The position numbers and the translations under genes are program-made. This document shows, piece after piece, positions 46,451 through 57,400 of a DNA stretch of 64,000 nt. Every line of letters starts with the position of its first letter. Position 1 is the first letter of the stretch. Under the pieces are notes generated by a model. That model was not told where the DNA came from. It did not search any database and worked only from the letters and a program-made list of their open reading frames with translations. Origin of the DNA: Vesta saturnalis (Eukaryota > Arthropoda > Insecta > Coleoptera > Lampyridae); NCBI GenBank assembly GCA_036346205.1, contig JARFJB010000534.1, positions 4,049,501 through 4,113,500 on the forward strand, written 5' to 3'.

Positions 46451-47479
46451 CTGATGTATTTAAAGATTACTACCGAAGACTGTTCTGTAATAAAATGATA
46501 AAAGGGTTCTTTTAAAACAAAGGTCTTAGATTTTAAGTTAACGCGTATTTTTACATTTAGTTAATTAAAATTATTTTTCAATGAGTGTTTATGTCGTGAT
46601 GAATATGTTATAAAAGCGCTTAGCTAAATAAAAACGTTATTATAATCTTACATTTCTTTTAATGCCCATTTTGGCTTCGTATATACAAATTATGTTAGTA
46701 TCACCTAAAGTCACCTTCAACAATAAGGTCATTTGGTATTAAAAGATAAACATCACACTTATTTTACTTTGAGAAAGTTATTTGCCTTGAAGTTAGCCAT
46801 AGACGAAGACGGCCTTGAAGTTAGCTTTGCGAATTTTTCAATTCAGCCTTGGAATTGTTTAAGTTTACGTGTATTTATACCCATTAATTAATCATGCTAA
46901 GAAAAATTAAAATTTACCTTACGCTTAAAGTAATTAATAACAAAGCGGTTTAAACAAAATATTATATGTTGGCCATACATACATACACACGCAAATTGTT
47001 TTTTATAAAAACCGCATTAAAAGTTTGGAATGTAATAATCACATGTTTTAAATTCCACAACAACAATATGTAGTTAGAAACCACTGTTCATATTTACTTT
47101 TAGCTAATTACTGTGTAATTATATAAAACTGTTAATTTTAATAATCTACCAACCGAGTAACACACTTTCCTTGAAACGCTAAAGTCATATATTTTATAAC
47201 ACGATTTTTAAAAACACACATGCAGAATTAAAAAGAAAGAAAAATTATAGGCTCATCTGATGTTACGCAACTGTTAATTAAAAAAGTAAGGTACTAAAAA
47301 AATCTCTTTATTTATCAGAATAGCATGGTTGGGTAACAGGCGTTAAACAATAATTGAATTATCTCGTCATTTACAATTAAACTTGTACTAAAAAAGTTTT
47401 TACAAAATCAATCATTGATAAACTATTTAATCTACAATATAGAAACGTTAACGTATAAAGACCACACACATCCGGATGG

Positions 47480-47835
47480 TAATGCTGCAGTATTGTTTTA
47501 TTGTAACGGAACCATCTAGAATTCTTCTCTAGGTAACGTAAATGATACCCTTGAGGTGCTCGTCCAAAGGCATCAAAATACTCTCCGTTGCCATTATCAT
47601 CAATGTAGATAGCGCCCCAATGCTGACCTGGTTTGGCTGCAGGATCCGTGTTTACAATAATTGCACACGGTCTAGGTGCGTGCCTCGGTGCCTCGGATTA
47701 GAAGCACATACAAGCCAAAACACATTCTTCTTGTGGCTGAGGATCGATTTCAAACATTTCAACACTTGTACCGCATACATCTTTGGAATTGGTATGCACC
47801 TAGGATTTATTATAAACAGTGTGCTTAATTATCCT
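47480..47835 (-). pseudogene. Adenovirus-type cysteine protease, left-arm copy
   Basis: Inverse copy of 50369-50770 with the GQHWGAIYIDD and GEYFDAFGRAP segments intact. A two-base insertion near 47690 shifts the frame upstream of the active site. Points outward, away from the palindrome centre. Confidence 0.8.
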
Positions 47836-47939
47836 CTGTCATAAAAATTGTATTCTAATAAAGGACAAAGACATGTAAAGATAATGAGAAGTGTTTTATA
47901 ATAAAGGATTTTATTTAATTAATTTAACCCGTTAACGTG

Positions 47940-48100
47940 TGTCAAGATTATTTATATTTCATAGAAGCGGTCGGCATTGGATTTTTTTTTAAGTTAACAT
48001 GTATCATATACGTAAAATTTCGCGACGCGAGGATTTCTGCGAAGGCTGTTTCGGCGATCCCACTCCAACACTCGCCGAGCATAATCGAGATTGTAAGACA
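47940..48100 (-). pseudogene. Unrecognised gene start, palindrome B left arm
   Basis: Encodes GIAETAFAEILASRNFTYMI followed by HVNLKK, the same as in the right arm (50070-50230) and as the remnant after the palindrome A satellite (19690-19770). Function unknown. Confidence 0.5.
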
Positions 48101-48510
48101 GGTGTAGGATGTCGCAACTTGTTCTCGACTCTTTGCCCCTTGTCGTGATCGCAACTTGTTCGTAGGCCTTCGTGTATTGTCGTGGTACCCTTGCTAGAAA
48201 ATTTGAATTTGTATTATAATAATAAGGAGCCTAATGCTAACTTGTGAGACAGGTGTACGGCTGCGCAACTTTCTCTCGGGGTTTTGTCCATTAACGGGGC
48301 CCCAATGGCGGAAAATTTGAATTTGTATTTGTATTTAAGTCTCTGCAGGTTATGGCTGGAAATATGAATCTGTATTATAATCAGGGATATAATGCTAACT
48401 TGTAAGACAGATGTAGGGCTTAGCAACTTACTTTCAAGCCATCTATGAGGAGAAATCTGAACTTGTGTTATAATAATATGGATGACTAATGCTTGTGCGC
48501 AAGCAGCCGT
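48030..48510. repeat. Inverse-oriented satellite in palindrome B left arm
   Basis: Units with TAACTTGTAAGACAGATGTA, TTTGAATTTGTATTATAAT and AATGCTAACTTG, reverse complements of the palindrome A core units. Confidence 0.8.
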
Positions 48511-48725
48511 CTTAGGAGAAAATACCTCAGCTATACAAAAGGAGTTTAAATGTATAAACATGCCCTAGTGAAGATGCTACAGTGTGGTTAGGTTAATACT
48601 TCAAACTTCCCCCGAAGATAAACGATACTACCCGAACATTGACGAGCGCGCCAGCGCACAAGACCCAAGGCTAGCAGCATTCTCGCTTCTCGTGCGTTTC
48701 GTTCTTTAAAGTGTAACAGTTATAT

Positions 48726-48980
48726 GTTTATGAGCCAACATCAGCGGACATTAGAGATTTTACTGACTTGTTAATAAACTATTACAACATAACCATTCAA
48801 GATGATGGTGGAAACGATGACGTGGATGAGCTGAATGTATCTCACATCCAAGGTGATGGTGATGATTCACAGAAGAGGAAGAAGAGCGATGAGGTAGACG
48901 AGAACGACGAATCTCAAAACCATGATGATGATAGCGACGAATCACAATTCAAGAAGAAGACCGATAAAGGATGTGATTAA
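48726..48980 (+). CDS. Acidic ORF in the centre of palindrome B
   Basis: Frame open from about 48726: YEPTSADIRDFTDLLINYYN, then about 50 residues dominated by D, E, S, N and K, with stop TGATTAA-type end at 48978-48980. The N-terminal block is shared with 42756-42935 beside the polymerase relic. No ATG precedes it in frame, so it is a terminal exon or the tail of a larger gene. The acidic low-complexity tail resembles that of many DNA-binding or capsid proteins, but I do not assign a function. Confidence 0.4.
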   Translation, partial: VYEPTSADIRDFTDLLINYYNITIQDDGGNDDVDELNVSHIQGDGDDSQKRKKSDEVDENDESQNHDDDSDESQFKKKTDKGCD

Positions 48981-49369
48981 ATAAAAATGATGTATTGTTG
49001 TTTATAATAATAATAATATATTTTCAAACGCTAAGCTTTCCTTCAATTTTGTTAATAAACCTGTTTTTCCTAACGGTGTTTGAACCTGCACTAACAATGC
49101 TGCAGTTAATACGAAAGTGCGGTTAGATGGGTAGCTACAAAAAGTGGTGAGATTGGCTTTCTTGTGTAGTCTGTGCGTTCAATCATACTGCTATTTTTTG
49201 AATTTTGGTCTCATTTTGTGAGTTAAATCAGTTTGGTATTTAATTTAATTGATTTGATTCATTTGCTTTGAGTAAGTGACTTGTATGTTTGAGAAAGAAA
49301 CGAGAGAGAGACGAACACGATCAACCCCTATTACAGAAAACATTCATTAGCTTTTACACCACTATATTA

Positions 49370-49560
49370 CACCTCAAACAACCCTAATTAGCCCTAGAAA
49401 TATACCGCTAGGTGGTGCCGCCTCTATTACAGAAAACATTTGTTATTTTAAAAATATACCACTAGATGGTGCCAGAAACAAAACCCTGATTAGTCCTAGA
49501 AATATAACGATAGATGGTGCCACCTTTATTACAGAAAATATTCATTAGGCCATACACAAC
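49370..49560. repeat. Minisatellite with CTAGATGGTGCC unit
   Basis: Three units of about 50-60 bp. Each has TATTACAGAAAACATT and AAATATACC-CTAGATGGTGCC (49405, 49459, 49507). Related units are at 43115-43145 and 43415-43435. The core matches the CTCF recognition motif. Confidence 0.75.
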
Positions 49561-50080
49561 TAGATGACGGTACAAATTCGAATTTCCCAACAAGCGCCAC
49601 GATAGGAGGGCGCAGGCCCTAACACAGGTTCCTATGTTTTGTCTTATAAGCTACCAATAGGTCCCTTATTAGAATACAAGTTCAAGTTTCTCGCAATAAG
49701 TAATCAGAATGTAAACACTTAAATACAAATTCGAAAGTAAGTAAGTTGCGAAGCGCTATGTCTGTCTTATAAGTTAGCATTAGGCCTCTTTAATATTGTA
49801 ATACGAGTTCAGATTTTCCCTCAGAGATGGCGTCACAAACAAATTCAAACTTTTGGTCGAGGGACGAAGGCTTGAAAGTAAGTTGCTAACCTCTACATCT
49901 GTCTTACAAGTTAGCATTAGGCTCCTTATTATTATAATACAAATTCAAATTTTCTAGCAAGGGTACCACGACAATACACGAAGGCCTACGAACAAGTTGC
50001 AATCACGGCAAGGGGCAAAGAGCCGAGAACAAGTTGCGACACCCTACACCTGTCGTACAATCTCGATTATACCCGAAGAG
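49560..50080. repeat. Satellite in palindrome B right arm
   Basis: Four or five units with CTTATTAGAATACAAGTTCA, CTGTCTTACAAGTTAGCATT and GAACAAGTTGC. It closely follows the palindrome A core (19130-19690), including the GGTACCACGACAATACACGA segment. Confidence 0.85.
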
Positions 50081-50230
50081 GGTTGGAGTGGGATCGCCGA
50101 AACAGCCTTCGCCGAAATTCTCGCGTCGCGAAATTTTACGTATATGATACATGTTAACTTAAAAAAATCCAAGGCCGACCGCTTCTATAAAATAAAAATA
50201 ATCTTGACACACGTTAACGGGTTAAATTAA
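50070..50230 (+). pseudogene. Unrecognised gene start, palindrome B right arm
   Basis: GIAETAFAEILASRNFTYMI, HVNLKKSKADRFYKIKIIL, then a stop near 50230. The palindrome A version continues further (FYKVKILLDSSSETEP...). Here the frame is closed after the shared block, and about 140 bp of AT-rich sequence separates it from the protease ATG. Confidence 0.5.
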
Positions 50231-50368
50231 TTAAATAAAATCCTTTATTATAAAACACTTCTCATTATCTTTAAATGTCTCTGTCCTTTATTAGAATAGA
50301 ATTTTTACGACAGAGGATAATTACGCAACCTGTTTATAATAAATCCTAGGTGCATTCCAATTCCAAAT

Positions 50369-50770
50369 ATGTATGCGGTACAAGTGTTGAAATGTTTGAA
50401 ATCGATCCCCAGCCGCAAGAAGAATGTGTTTCGGCTTGTATGTGCTTCTAATCAACTACCGAGGCACGCACCTAGACCGTGTGTAATTATTGTAAACACG
50501 GATCCTGCAGACAAACCAGGTCAGCATTGGGCCGCTATCTACATTGATGATAATGGTAACGGAGAGTATTTTGATGCCTTTGGACGAGCACCTCAAGAGT
50601 ATCATTTACGTTTCCTAGAGAAGAATTCTAGATGGTTCCGTTGCTATAAAACAATACTGCAGGATTACCATTCGGATGTGTGTGGTCTTTATACGTTAAC
50701 GTTTCTATATTGTAGATTAAATAGTTTATCAATGATTGATTTTGTAAAAACTTTTTTAGTACATGTTTAA
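50369..50770 (+). CDS. Adenovirus-type (Polinton) cysteine protease, intact 133-codon ORF
   Basis: Starts at ATG 50369 and ends at TAA 50768-50770. The fold order is that of adenain/Ulp1-type C5 proteases: LVCASNQLPRHAPRPCVIIV near residues 25-45, GQHWAAIYIDDNGNGEYFDA with the catalytic His and Asp near residues 65-84, a Gln in TILQDY near residue 109, and SDVCGLYTLTFLY with the catalytic Cys near residue 116. In adenoviruses and Polintons this enzyme processes capsid proteins. No frameshift or stop interrupts it, in contrast to its left-arm partner and nearly every other coding remnant in the window. Family members are often longer at the N-terminus. Confidence 0.85.
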   Translation: MYAVQVLKCLKSIPSRKKNVFRLVCASNQLPRHAPRPCVIIVNTDPADKPGQHWAAIYIDDNGNGEYFDAFGRAPQEYHLRFLEKNSRWFRCYKTILQDYHSDVCGLYTLTFLYCRLNSLSMIDFVKTFLVHV

Positions 50771-51194
50771 TTGTAAATGATCAGATAATTAGATTATTGT
50801 TTAACGCCTGTTACCCAACCATTCTATTCTGATAAATAAAGAGATTTTTTAGTACCTTACTTTTTTAATTAAGAGTTGCGTTATATCAGATGAGCCTATT
50901 GTTTTTATTTCTTTTTAAGTCAGCATGTGTGTTTTTAAAAATCGTGTTATAAAATTTACGACTTTAGTGTTTCAAGGAAAGTGTGGTACTTGATTGGTAC
51001 ATTATTAAAATTAACAGTTTTATATAATTACACAGTAATTAGTGACAAGTAAACATGAACAGTGTTTTCTAACTACATATTGTTTAATGCGGTTTTTATA
51101 AAAAACAATTTGCGTGTGTATGTATGTATGGACAACATATAATATTTTGTTCAAACCGCTTTGTTATTAATTACTTTAAGGGAAAGGTAAATAC

Positions 51195-51774
51195 GAGTTG
51201 CAGTAAGTGTGATAAAGATAATTAGGTTGTTTGTATATTTACACTCTAAAAATTAATTATGGGGAAATAAATAGCTAATTTTACATCAACTGTTCATAAA
51301 CGAAAAACACAGAAAGTGCTTTAGTTTGATTAGACGAGTAACACAAAGCAGTGACTATCACTCGTGAATCGGTCCCTCAAAAATGTTCTTTCAATACAGA
51401 GCTGGTAAGTGTGCTGTTAACCTTTTATTTATTTTATTTACTTGTACAGATTTTTGATTACAGCTATAAAACGCATCTAATCTATACGTAACAACAAGTT
51501 TCTTTAAAAATATTAAGGTGTAAAATATGCAACAATTTAACGATCGGGTGGATATTAAACATATTTCAATGCAATCAATGCAGGTAAAACAATTAGTTTT
51601 AATATCCATTTAGAAAACAATATTGTAATAACTGTTATGTAATTAATTAACTTAATAAAAATGTTTGTTTCATTAGAGAATAATCTGAATGTCAGTAATT
51701 TTTTATAACTCACTGAGGATTTTTTAATTATGCTATTTGCAATAAAAAATAAGTGTTCTATAATTAAATTTTAG
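51195..51774. other. Unrecognised AT-rich sequence
   Basis: No coding frame or repeat recognised. Confidence 0.4.
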
Positions 51775-51990
51775 TGTCATTCAAATTCCCCACGCAAGAT
51801 CAAGCCCTAACACAAGTTCATACACCTGTCTTACAAGATAGCAATAGGGTCTCCTTATTAGAATACAACTTCAAATTACCAGTCATAACCTACAAAAACA
51901 AATACCATTTCCAACCAGGGGCCACGACAGGAGGCGAAGGCCTACAGTTGTCTTATAAGATTAGGGTTTCCTTGTTTTAAATTTCACCCC
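51775..51990. repeat. Two further satellite units
   Basis: TCATACACCTGTCTTACAAG, GTCTCCTTATTAGAATACAA and GGCGAAGGCCTACA, in forward orientation; outlying units of the palindrome satellite. Confidence 0.75.
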
Positions 51991-52400
51991 AATCAGAATG
52001 CTAGCCCTCCAATCACCAGGTCAAAAATGACCTATAATTATCCAAAAATCACCGTCACTCTTAGCCTTCCCCCCACCCAACCCCAAGTCCAAAACCAACC
52101 CAAGTCCAACACCAATCTCAAGACCTAAATGCGCTTCTCACGTGAGCAAGTACAAAAAGGGCCGACAAAAACGATCAGCAAAAAGGCACTTAATACAAAC
52201 AAAAAGGGTTGAAAATTCCATCAAGGGTTGAAAAGGAGCCGCCAATAATAGGGGTGAAAAACACGATCTCACACGTGGGCCAGTAAAAGTGGTGGGGAAC
52301 GTACCCCAGTGGGCGGGGCTTGTGACGTAAAAAAAGTGGAGGGGATGGTGCCTCTATTCTACTTTCAAATTTATTTTTTTCCAAGTCTTTCTTTAATTTT
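51991..52400. other. GC-richer segment with palindromic motifs
   Basis: Contains AGGTCAAAAATGACCT (52019-52034), a polypyrimidine/CCCCAACC tract (52060-52130), GGGGAACGTACCCC (52295-52308), GGGCGGGGC (52311-52319) and TGACGTAA (52323-52330). The motif cluster is promoter-like, but no gene follows. Confidence 0.3.
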
Positions 52401-52689
52401 AGTTAACAAGAATAATAGGGGTAGTCTATTTCAACCCCTTCCACACATTCTAAAAAAGTGAAAAAATATGCAAAAAGTGTGTTTTCATAATAGTAATATT
52501 TCCGTAGAATTTCATTATTCTGTCACTTTTCTTTTTTAAGATAAAAAATGAAAACGTTATTTTTCCACCATCTTTGTACCGCGATATCTCCCTACTAGTT
52601 GACTTTTGACGCAACATGTATATAACAAACTACCCTTTGTTTTGAACAAGGAATCACTCCCTTAAGTTTTTCGCATTTGTTTTGAAACA

Positions 52690-52918
52690 CCGTGTATGAA
52701 AGGCAGTGGTAATTTTCTTAATCTTAAATAATGAAAATTTAGTATAAGTGAAAATTCTGTATGCAATAGAAATGTGTGGAAAAATTAAAATATATTCTAA
52801 CAATAAAAGGGAAAATAGTAGAACACTACATCCCGATGAGTTTTGCTGATTTTGCATACTATAATTTTGGCTGAAGTAAAACTCTCACTTCCTGGAATTT
52901 GTATTCATTTGGAAGTTG
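52690..52918. repeat. Dispersed repeat D, copy 2, 5' part
   Basis: Homologous to 32060-32280. It continues after the MULE at 58311. Confidence 0.65.
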
Positions 52919-52934
52919 CTAATAAGGGATTTTA

Positions 52935-53045
52935 GGAAAATTCACCGCCAGCAATTGACCGACAATTCACCGGCAGCAATTCATCGCCTGCAATTCACCG
53001 CCCCAACAATTAACCGCCAGCAATTCACCGCCGGAAAATTCATCG
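52935..53045. repeat. Subterminal 14-bp minisatellite of the MULE
   Basis: Degenerate tandem CAATTCACCGCCAG units (about seven), mirrored at 58185-58295 as CTGGCGGTGAATTG. It probably forms the transposase binding sites (inference from known MULE ends). Confidence 0.85.
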
Positions 53046-53553
53046 CTCCGTAACATTTATTTTTATTATTTGAAGATAGCCTGTTAGCGTTACCCAGGAG
53101 ACACCACGTGGAGGTCGGCTTACTATAGTCTCCCTTTTTTTTAGTTTTCTAATCTGAAGAGATACTGAAATGTGTTTATGTTTAGAGCGTGGTGTTGTGA
53201 GCGATTTCACGTAGGTAATCGAAGATAAGATATTCATATCCGCATTGTGCTATGTAAGTACCTGTATATTAATTGAATTTTTATTTACTTTTTTAATTGT
53301 TCGGTGATTAACCTACATTATCTACTAATTTAGAAAGTTCCTTTGGTATGTCGTTAATGGCGTATTTGGGGATGGAATTCTTATAATTCATGAAGTTAAA
53401 AATAAACAAGTCATAGGTGATTAAATCATAATTTAGAAAGTTGGATGGTCTAAACTTACATATCATTTCAACTGCGACTGTTGACTTGTGAATCTCGTGT
53501 TTTCTGCTTAAGCACGCTGTTCAAGTTGTCTTAGTATTTTTGAATGTACCAAA

Positions 53554-54414
53554 ATGGCTCTCCAGTTTATTTCAACAGAAAAATGCAAAAGAAAATTGTG
53601 CGAAGGTAGTCACTGCTTCTTTAAGGATAAGGCGATTGACGAAAAAACACATTGGAGATGTGACAAATATCAGCAGACAAAGTGTCCAGCTCGCGTAACA
53701 ACAGTGGAAGATGAAATCGTCAAACGCTGGAAAGAACATAATCACGCCGGTAATGCAGCTAAACTTGAAGCTGCTAAGATATTGGATGTTATTCGTGATT
53801 CTGCGACCAATACAAGACATACCCCCCGTTTTATTTTATCGTCTGCTTCTGTGGGATGTAGCCAAGCGGCTGCTGCAAAACTGCCAAGTGTAGATACCAT
53901 CAAACGAACCGTAAGAAATATTAGGCAAAGAAAAGATGACGGCCCTGCTATTCCGGGGCATCGTAGTGCAATTATATTTCCCGAAGACTACAAAATGTCG
54001 TTGAACGGAGAAGAATTTTTGTTATTTGACTCCGGATACGGCGACGAGAATAGAATGTTAATTTTTTGCACTAGGCGTAATCTTCAACTTTTGGTACGGA
54101 GTAAGAATTGGTACGCTGACGACACGTTCAAAACCGTTCCGCATTTATTTTACCAAATTTTTACGCTTCATGCTTTAAAAATAAACTTTCGTTGCCTTTA
54201 GTCTATGCTTTGCTACCGAACAAAAGCGAAATAGCGTACGCTACTTTCTTCAGAAAAATTAAAGAGTTGCAACCATCTGTATCACCTGCTACTATAACAA
54301 CAGACTTTGAGAAGACAATGATAAAGGCTGTGAAAAAAGAATTTCCACATATTAGACATCAAGGTTGCTTTTTCCATTTCTGCCAAAGTATTTTCAGAAA
54401 TATTCAAACCAACG
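53554..54414 (+). pseudogene. MULE transposase, N-terminal part (FLYWCH plus catalytic core)
   Basis: Starts at ATG 53554 (MALQFISTEKCKRKL). Residues about 10-70 form a FLYWCH zinc finger: THWRCDKYQQTKCPARV then HNHAGN. The MULE catalytic core follows with NWYADDTFKTVP (first Asp region), a one-base frameshift near 54180, LVYALLPNKSEIAYATFF, TITTDFEKTMIKAVK (second Asp) and HQGCFFHFCQSIFRNIQ. The frame runs directly into the Transib insertion at 54414. Only one frameshift disrupts this half. Confidence 0.9.
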
Positions 54415-57400
54415 CACGCACGCAAGTGGCCATAAGTCCATTTCATAAAATTGACCACACTGTTCTCCTTTGTACTGTATTGACAAAGGATACCTATCAG
54501 TACGAAACCGGTTTTGATGCGCGCCGCTAACACGCGCCCTACCCTCTCCATGCCAGTCGAAACTCATCTGTTGTGCTAGTTACACGTTTGTTTTCTCGAC
54601 GCTAGCTATTCTTAATCACTTTTCTGTGCTTTACGAAACTGTTGTGTTCTATGCAAAACCAAAAAATGTCTCTGGATTCTTCGGACATGGGTATGTACTT
54701 TGTTTTTAATACATTACTAAACTATAAGTATCACTTTTTCATTCATAAAATGTACGAGACAGTCATGAGTATTTTTAGGCCAAAAAAATCCTATAAAACA
54801 AGTTTGCTGAGTAAATTTAAGTATCAGTTAAATAGAGTTAAGCTGTAGTTCTTACATAGGTGTATTTTGTAAAGCTGCTACTTGAATTATTAAGAGAAAA
54901 ACCATCTGCCATTTTCCGCCCCCTTGTTTTATTGCCTATTAAAAAAAAGTTATGGTTTTCGCGCGTATCTTGTATGTATGTTTGTAATTTTCTTTGTTAT
55001 CTCATATTATCTGAACTAATGTACGGATTTCAATGATTGATGTCTCAAATTAAAGATATTCATTGCCTAAGTGTTCTTAGGTACATAAAATGTGAAAAAA
55101 TAGTTATATAGTGAACTTTTGGCGTCAAAATGTTGAGTTTTTGAGAACAAATATTTTTATTTCTGTGAAAATAACAGTAGTTCTCTTTTTGTTAGCAGGT
55201 TCTTGTGTTGAGTCTTCGATGAATATAGCAAGAGAGGATATGATTAACATAACAAAACAGTGTAGCTTCAAAAATTTAGATAAAAAACTGGATTTTCTCG
55301 AGCAAAAACTAATCCAAATGACCAAATGCCCCGATGATAAAATAAACGTACTCCGCGATAGTTTAAAGTCTTTTAAACATCACTATAAGCTTAAGTGGAC
55401 CTCAGCGAGCTACAAAGAATGCCGTTTCCGGAAAATTAATGAACAAGGCTGAAGGACTCAATCTCTGTACCTGTTTGGCGACACCATAAACCCGGCCGTC
55501 CTTTAATGAAATTCCAGGAATGTAGTGAAAGAAGCAAGAGGCGCAAAACAGAGAACCTGAGGTCAGAAATATCTCATGATGAGTTGACTTATGCTGCAGT
55601 TATGTGAGAAAGAGCCGCAGGCAACAACGATATGCCTAAACTCATTAAACAGGCTTCAGCGACTCCGACAAGAGCCACCAAATTTCGAAAAATTATTAGT
55701 TCAGTAGAGAAATGTACAAAAACCAGCACGCTAACTGTAACAAAAGCGCTAATTAAATATGTGGAGACCGACCTAACCTGTAAACAATATAATGTAATCA
55801 GAAATGGGCAAGAAGATATATACCCGTGTTATTCGCTGCTGAAAAAAGAAAAAAATAAATGCTATCCTAAAGATATTCACGTCTCAGAATCGATAGCTGA
55901 AGTAGGTTTGTAAAATCTACTCGACCACACCACTCAACGTCTTTGCCTTTATCTAGAGGAAGTATTAATGACAGCAACTGACACTGAGAGGCAGAACATG
56001 GAACTTATCTGCAAATGGGGATGTGATGGCTGATGGCTCAAAAGCACAAGAATTCAAACAAATGTTTGAAAACAAGTCTGATTCGGATGCTCATGTTTTT
56101 ATAAGCACATTAGTGCCACTAAGGCTCACGAGCAATGTGAATGGCACAATAAAGGTTTGGTGGCAAAATCCGGCTCCTTCATCTTCCCGGTTCTGCCGTC
56201 CTATAAGGATCCAGTTTGTGCATGAAAGTAATGAAGTGACTAAATCCGAAATAGAACTCATTGAAAACCAGGCACAAAAAAAACCTACGGAAGTTGAAGC
56301 CAACAACAACGTGATAAAAGTATCGCACACTCTTGTTCTAACAATGGTAGATGGCAAAGTGTGGAATGCTGCCACTAACACAACATCAACCATGAAGTGC
56401 TACATATGCAAGCAGACTAGCAAAGAGTTCAACATGCTGAAAACGGTTGAAGAACGTGCCATAGAACCGAATTCACTAAAATTTGGACTTTCTATTTTGC
56501 ACGCTCGAATTCGTTTCCTAGAAACATGTCTCCATATAGCATATAAACTACCCCTTAAAAAAAGGAGATTAAACACCGAATAAAAGAAGATTTCAGCTGA
56601 GAAGAAAAAGAAGATTCAGATCACATTTCGGGATCAAATGGGCTTGCTTGTAGACGTGCCGAAAGCTGGATTCGGTAATACCAATGATGGTAATACATCA
56701 AGAAGGTTTTTTGCTGATCCAGAAACCACTGCCAGAATCACAGGCATAGATATAGTGTTCCTCAAGAAGCTGAAAGTGATTTTAGAAGTGGGTTCCTTAT
56801 TGACACAGAAAAGTTTTCTGTGTATCTTGGATCCACAGCGGAACTATATGTTTATTTATATAACTGGCACCCCATGACGCCCACTCTGCATAAAATTTTG
56901 TCATGGGGTTTTGGTCATTGAGCATGCTCTTCTACCGATTGGCCAATTATCAGAAGAGGCGGCCGAGTCGCGTAATAAGCATTTCCGCCTATACAGGCAG
57001 AAGTTTGCAAGAAAATTTTCGAGAAAGGACTGCATGCAAGATGTGATGAATCGCCTTGTTCTGACCTCAGATGTCTACCTAAGTTGTAGCAGCAAAATGC
57101 TTATAAAAAAGAAGCGGAAACCGTTCTCATCAGAAGCTCTGGCTTTCCTTAGAGCAGATCAGTACGAGTGTTCCGCAAGTACGAGTACTGATGAAAATAA
57201 CGAAAGCGAGGCTGATGAGTATTAGTAGTACATACCTGCTAGTAATAAACTGTAGTATCTACGTATTATTTTTTAAATAAATAATAAATAAACAAATAAA
57301 TGATTTTTTTTGTATGTTCATCCCATTTTGAAATTTTTGCACTTCATATTAATAGCAGAAAAGGCGAGAAAAGGGCATAGAAATGATTAGGTCATACTAC

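Larger units (their letters stand above)
46912..51192. repeat. Palindrome B: 4.3-kb fold-back with protease genes in both arms
   Basis: Arms 46912-48510 and about 49560-51192 are inverted copies, closely similar in their outer halves. Mirrored pairs include AATAACAAAGCGGTTT, ACACACGCAAATTGTTTTTT, the protease gene (47480-47835 and 50369-50770), GACACGTAAACGG-type sequence near 47935/50215, the ETAFAEILASRNFTYM remnant and an inverse-oriented satellite. The unpaired centre (48510-49560) holds an acidic ORF and a CTCF-like minisatellite. No target duplication is visible at the ends. Confidence 0.85.
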
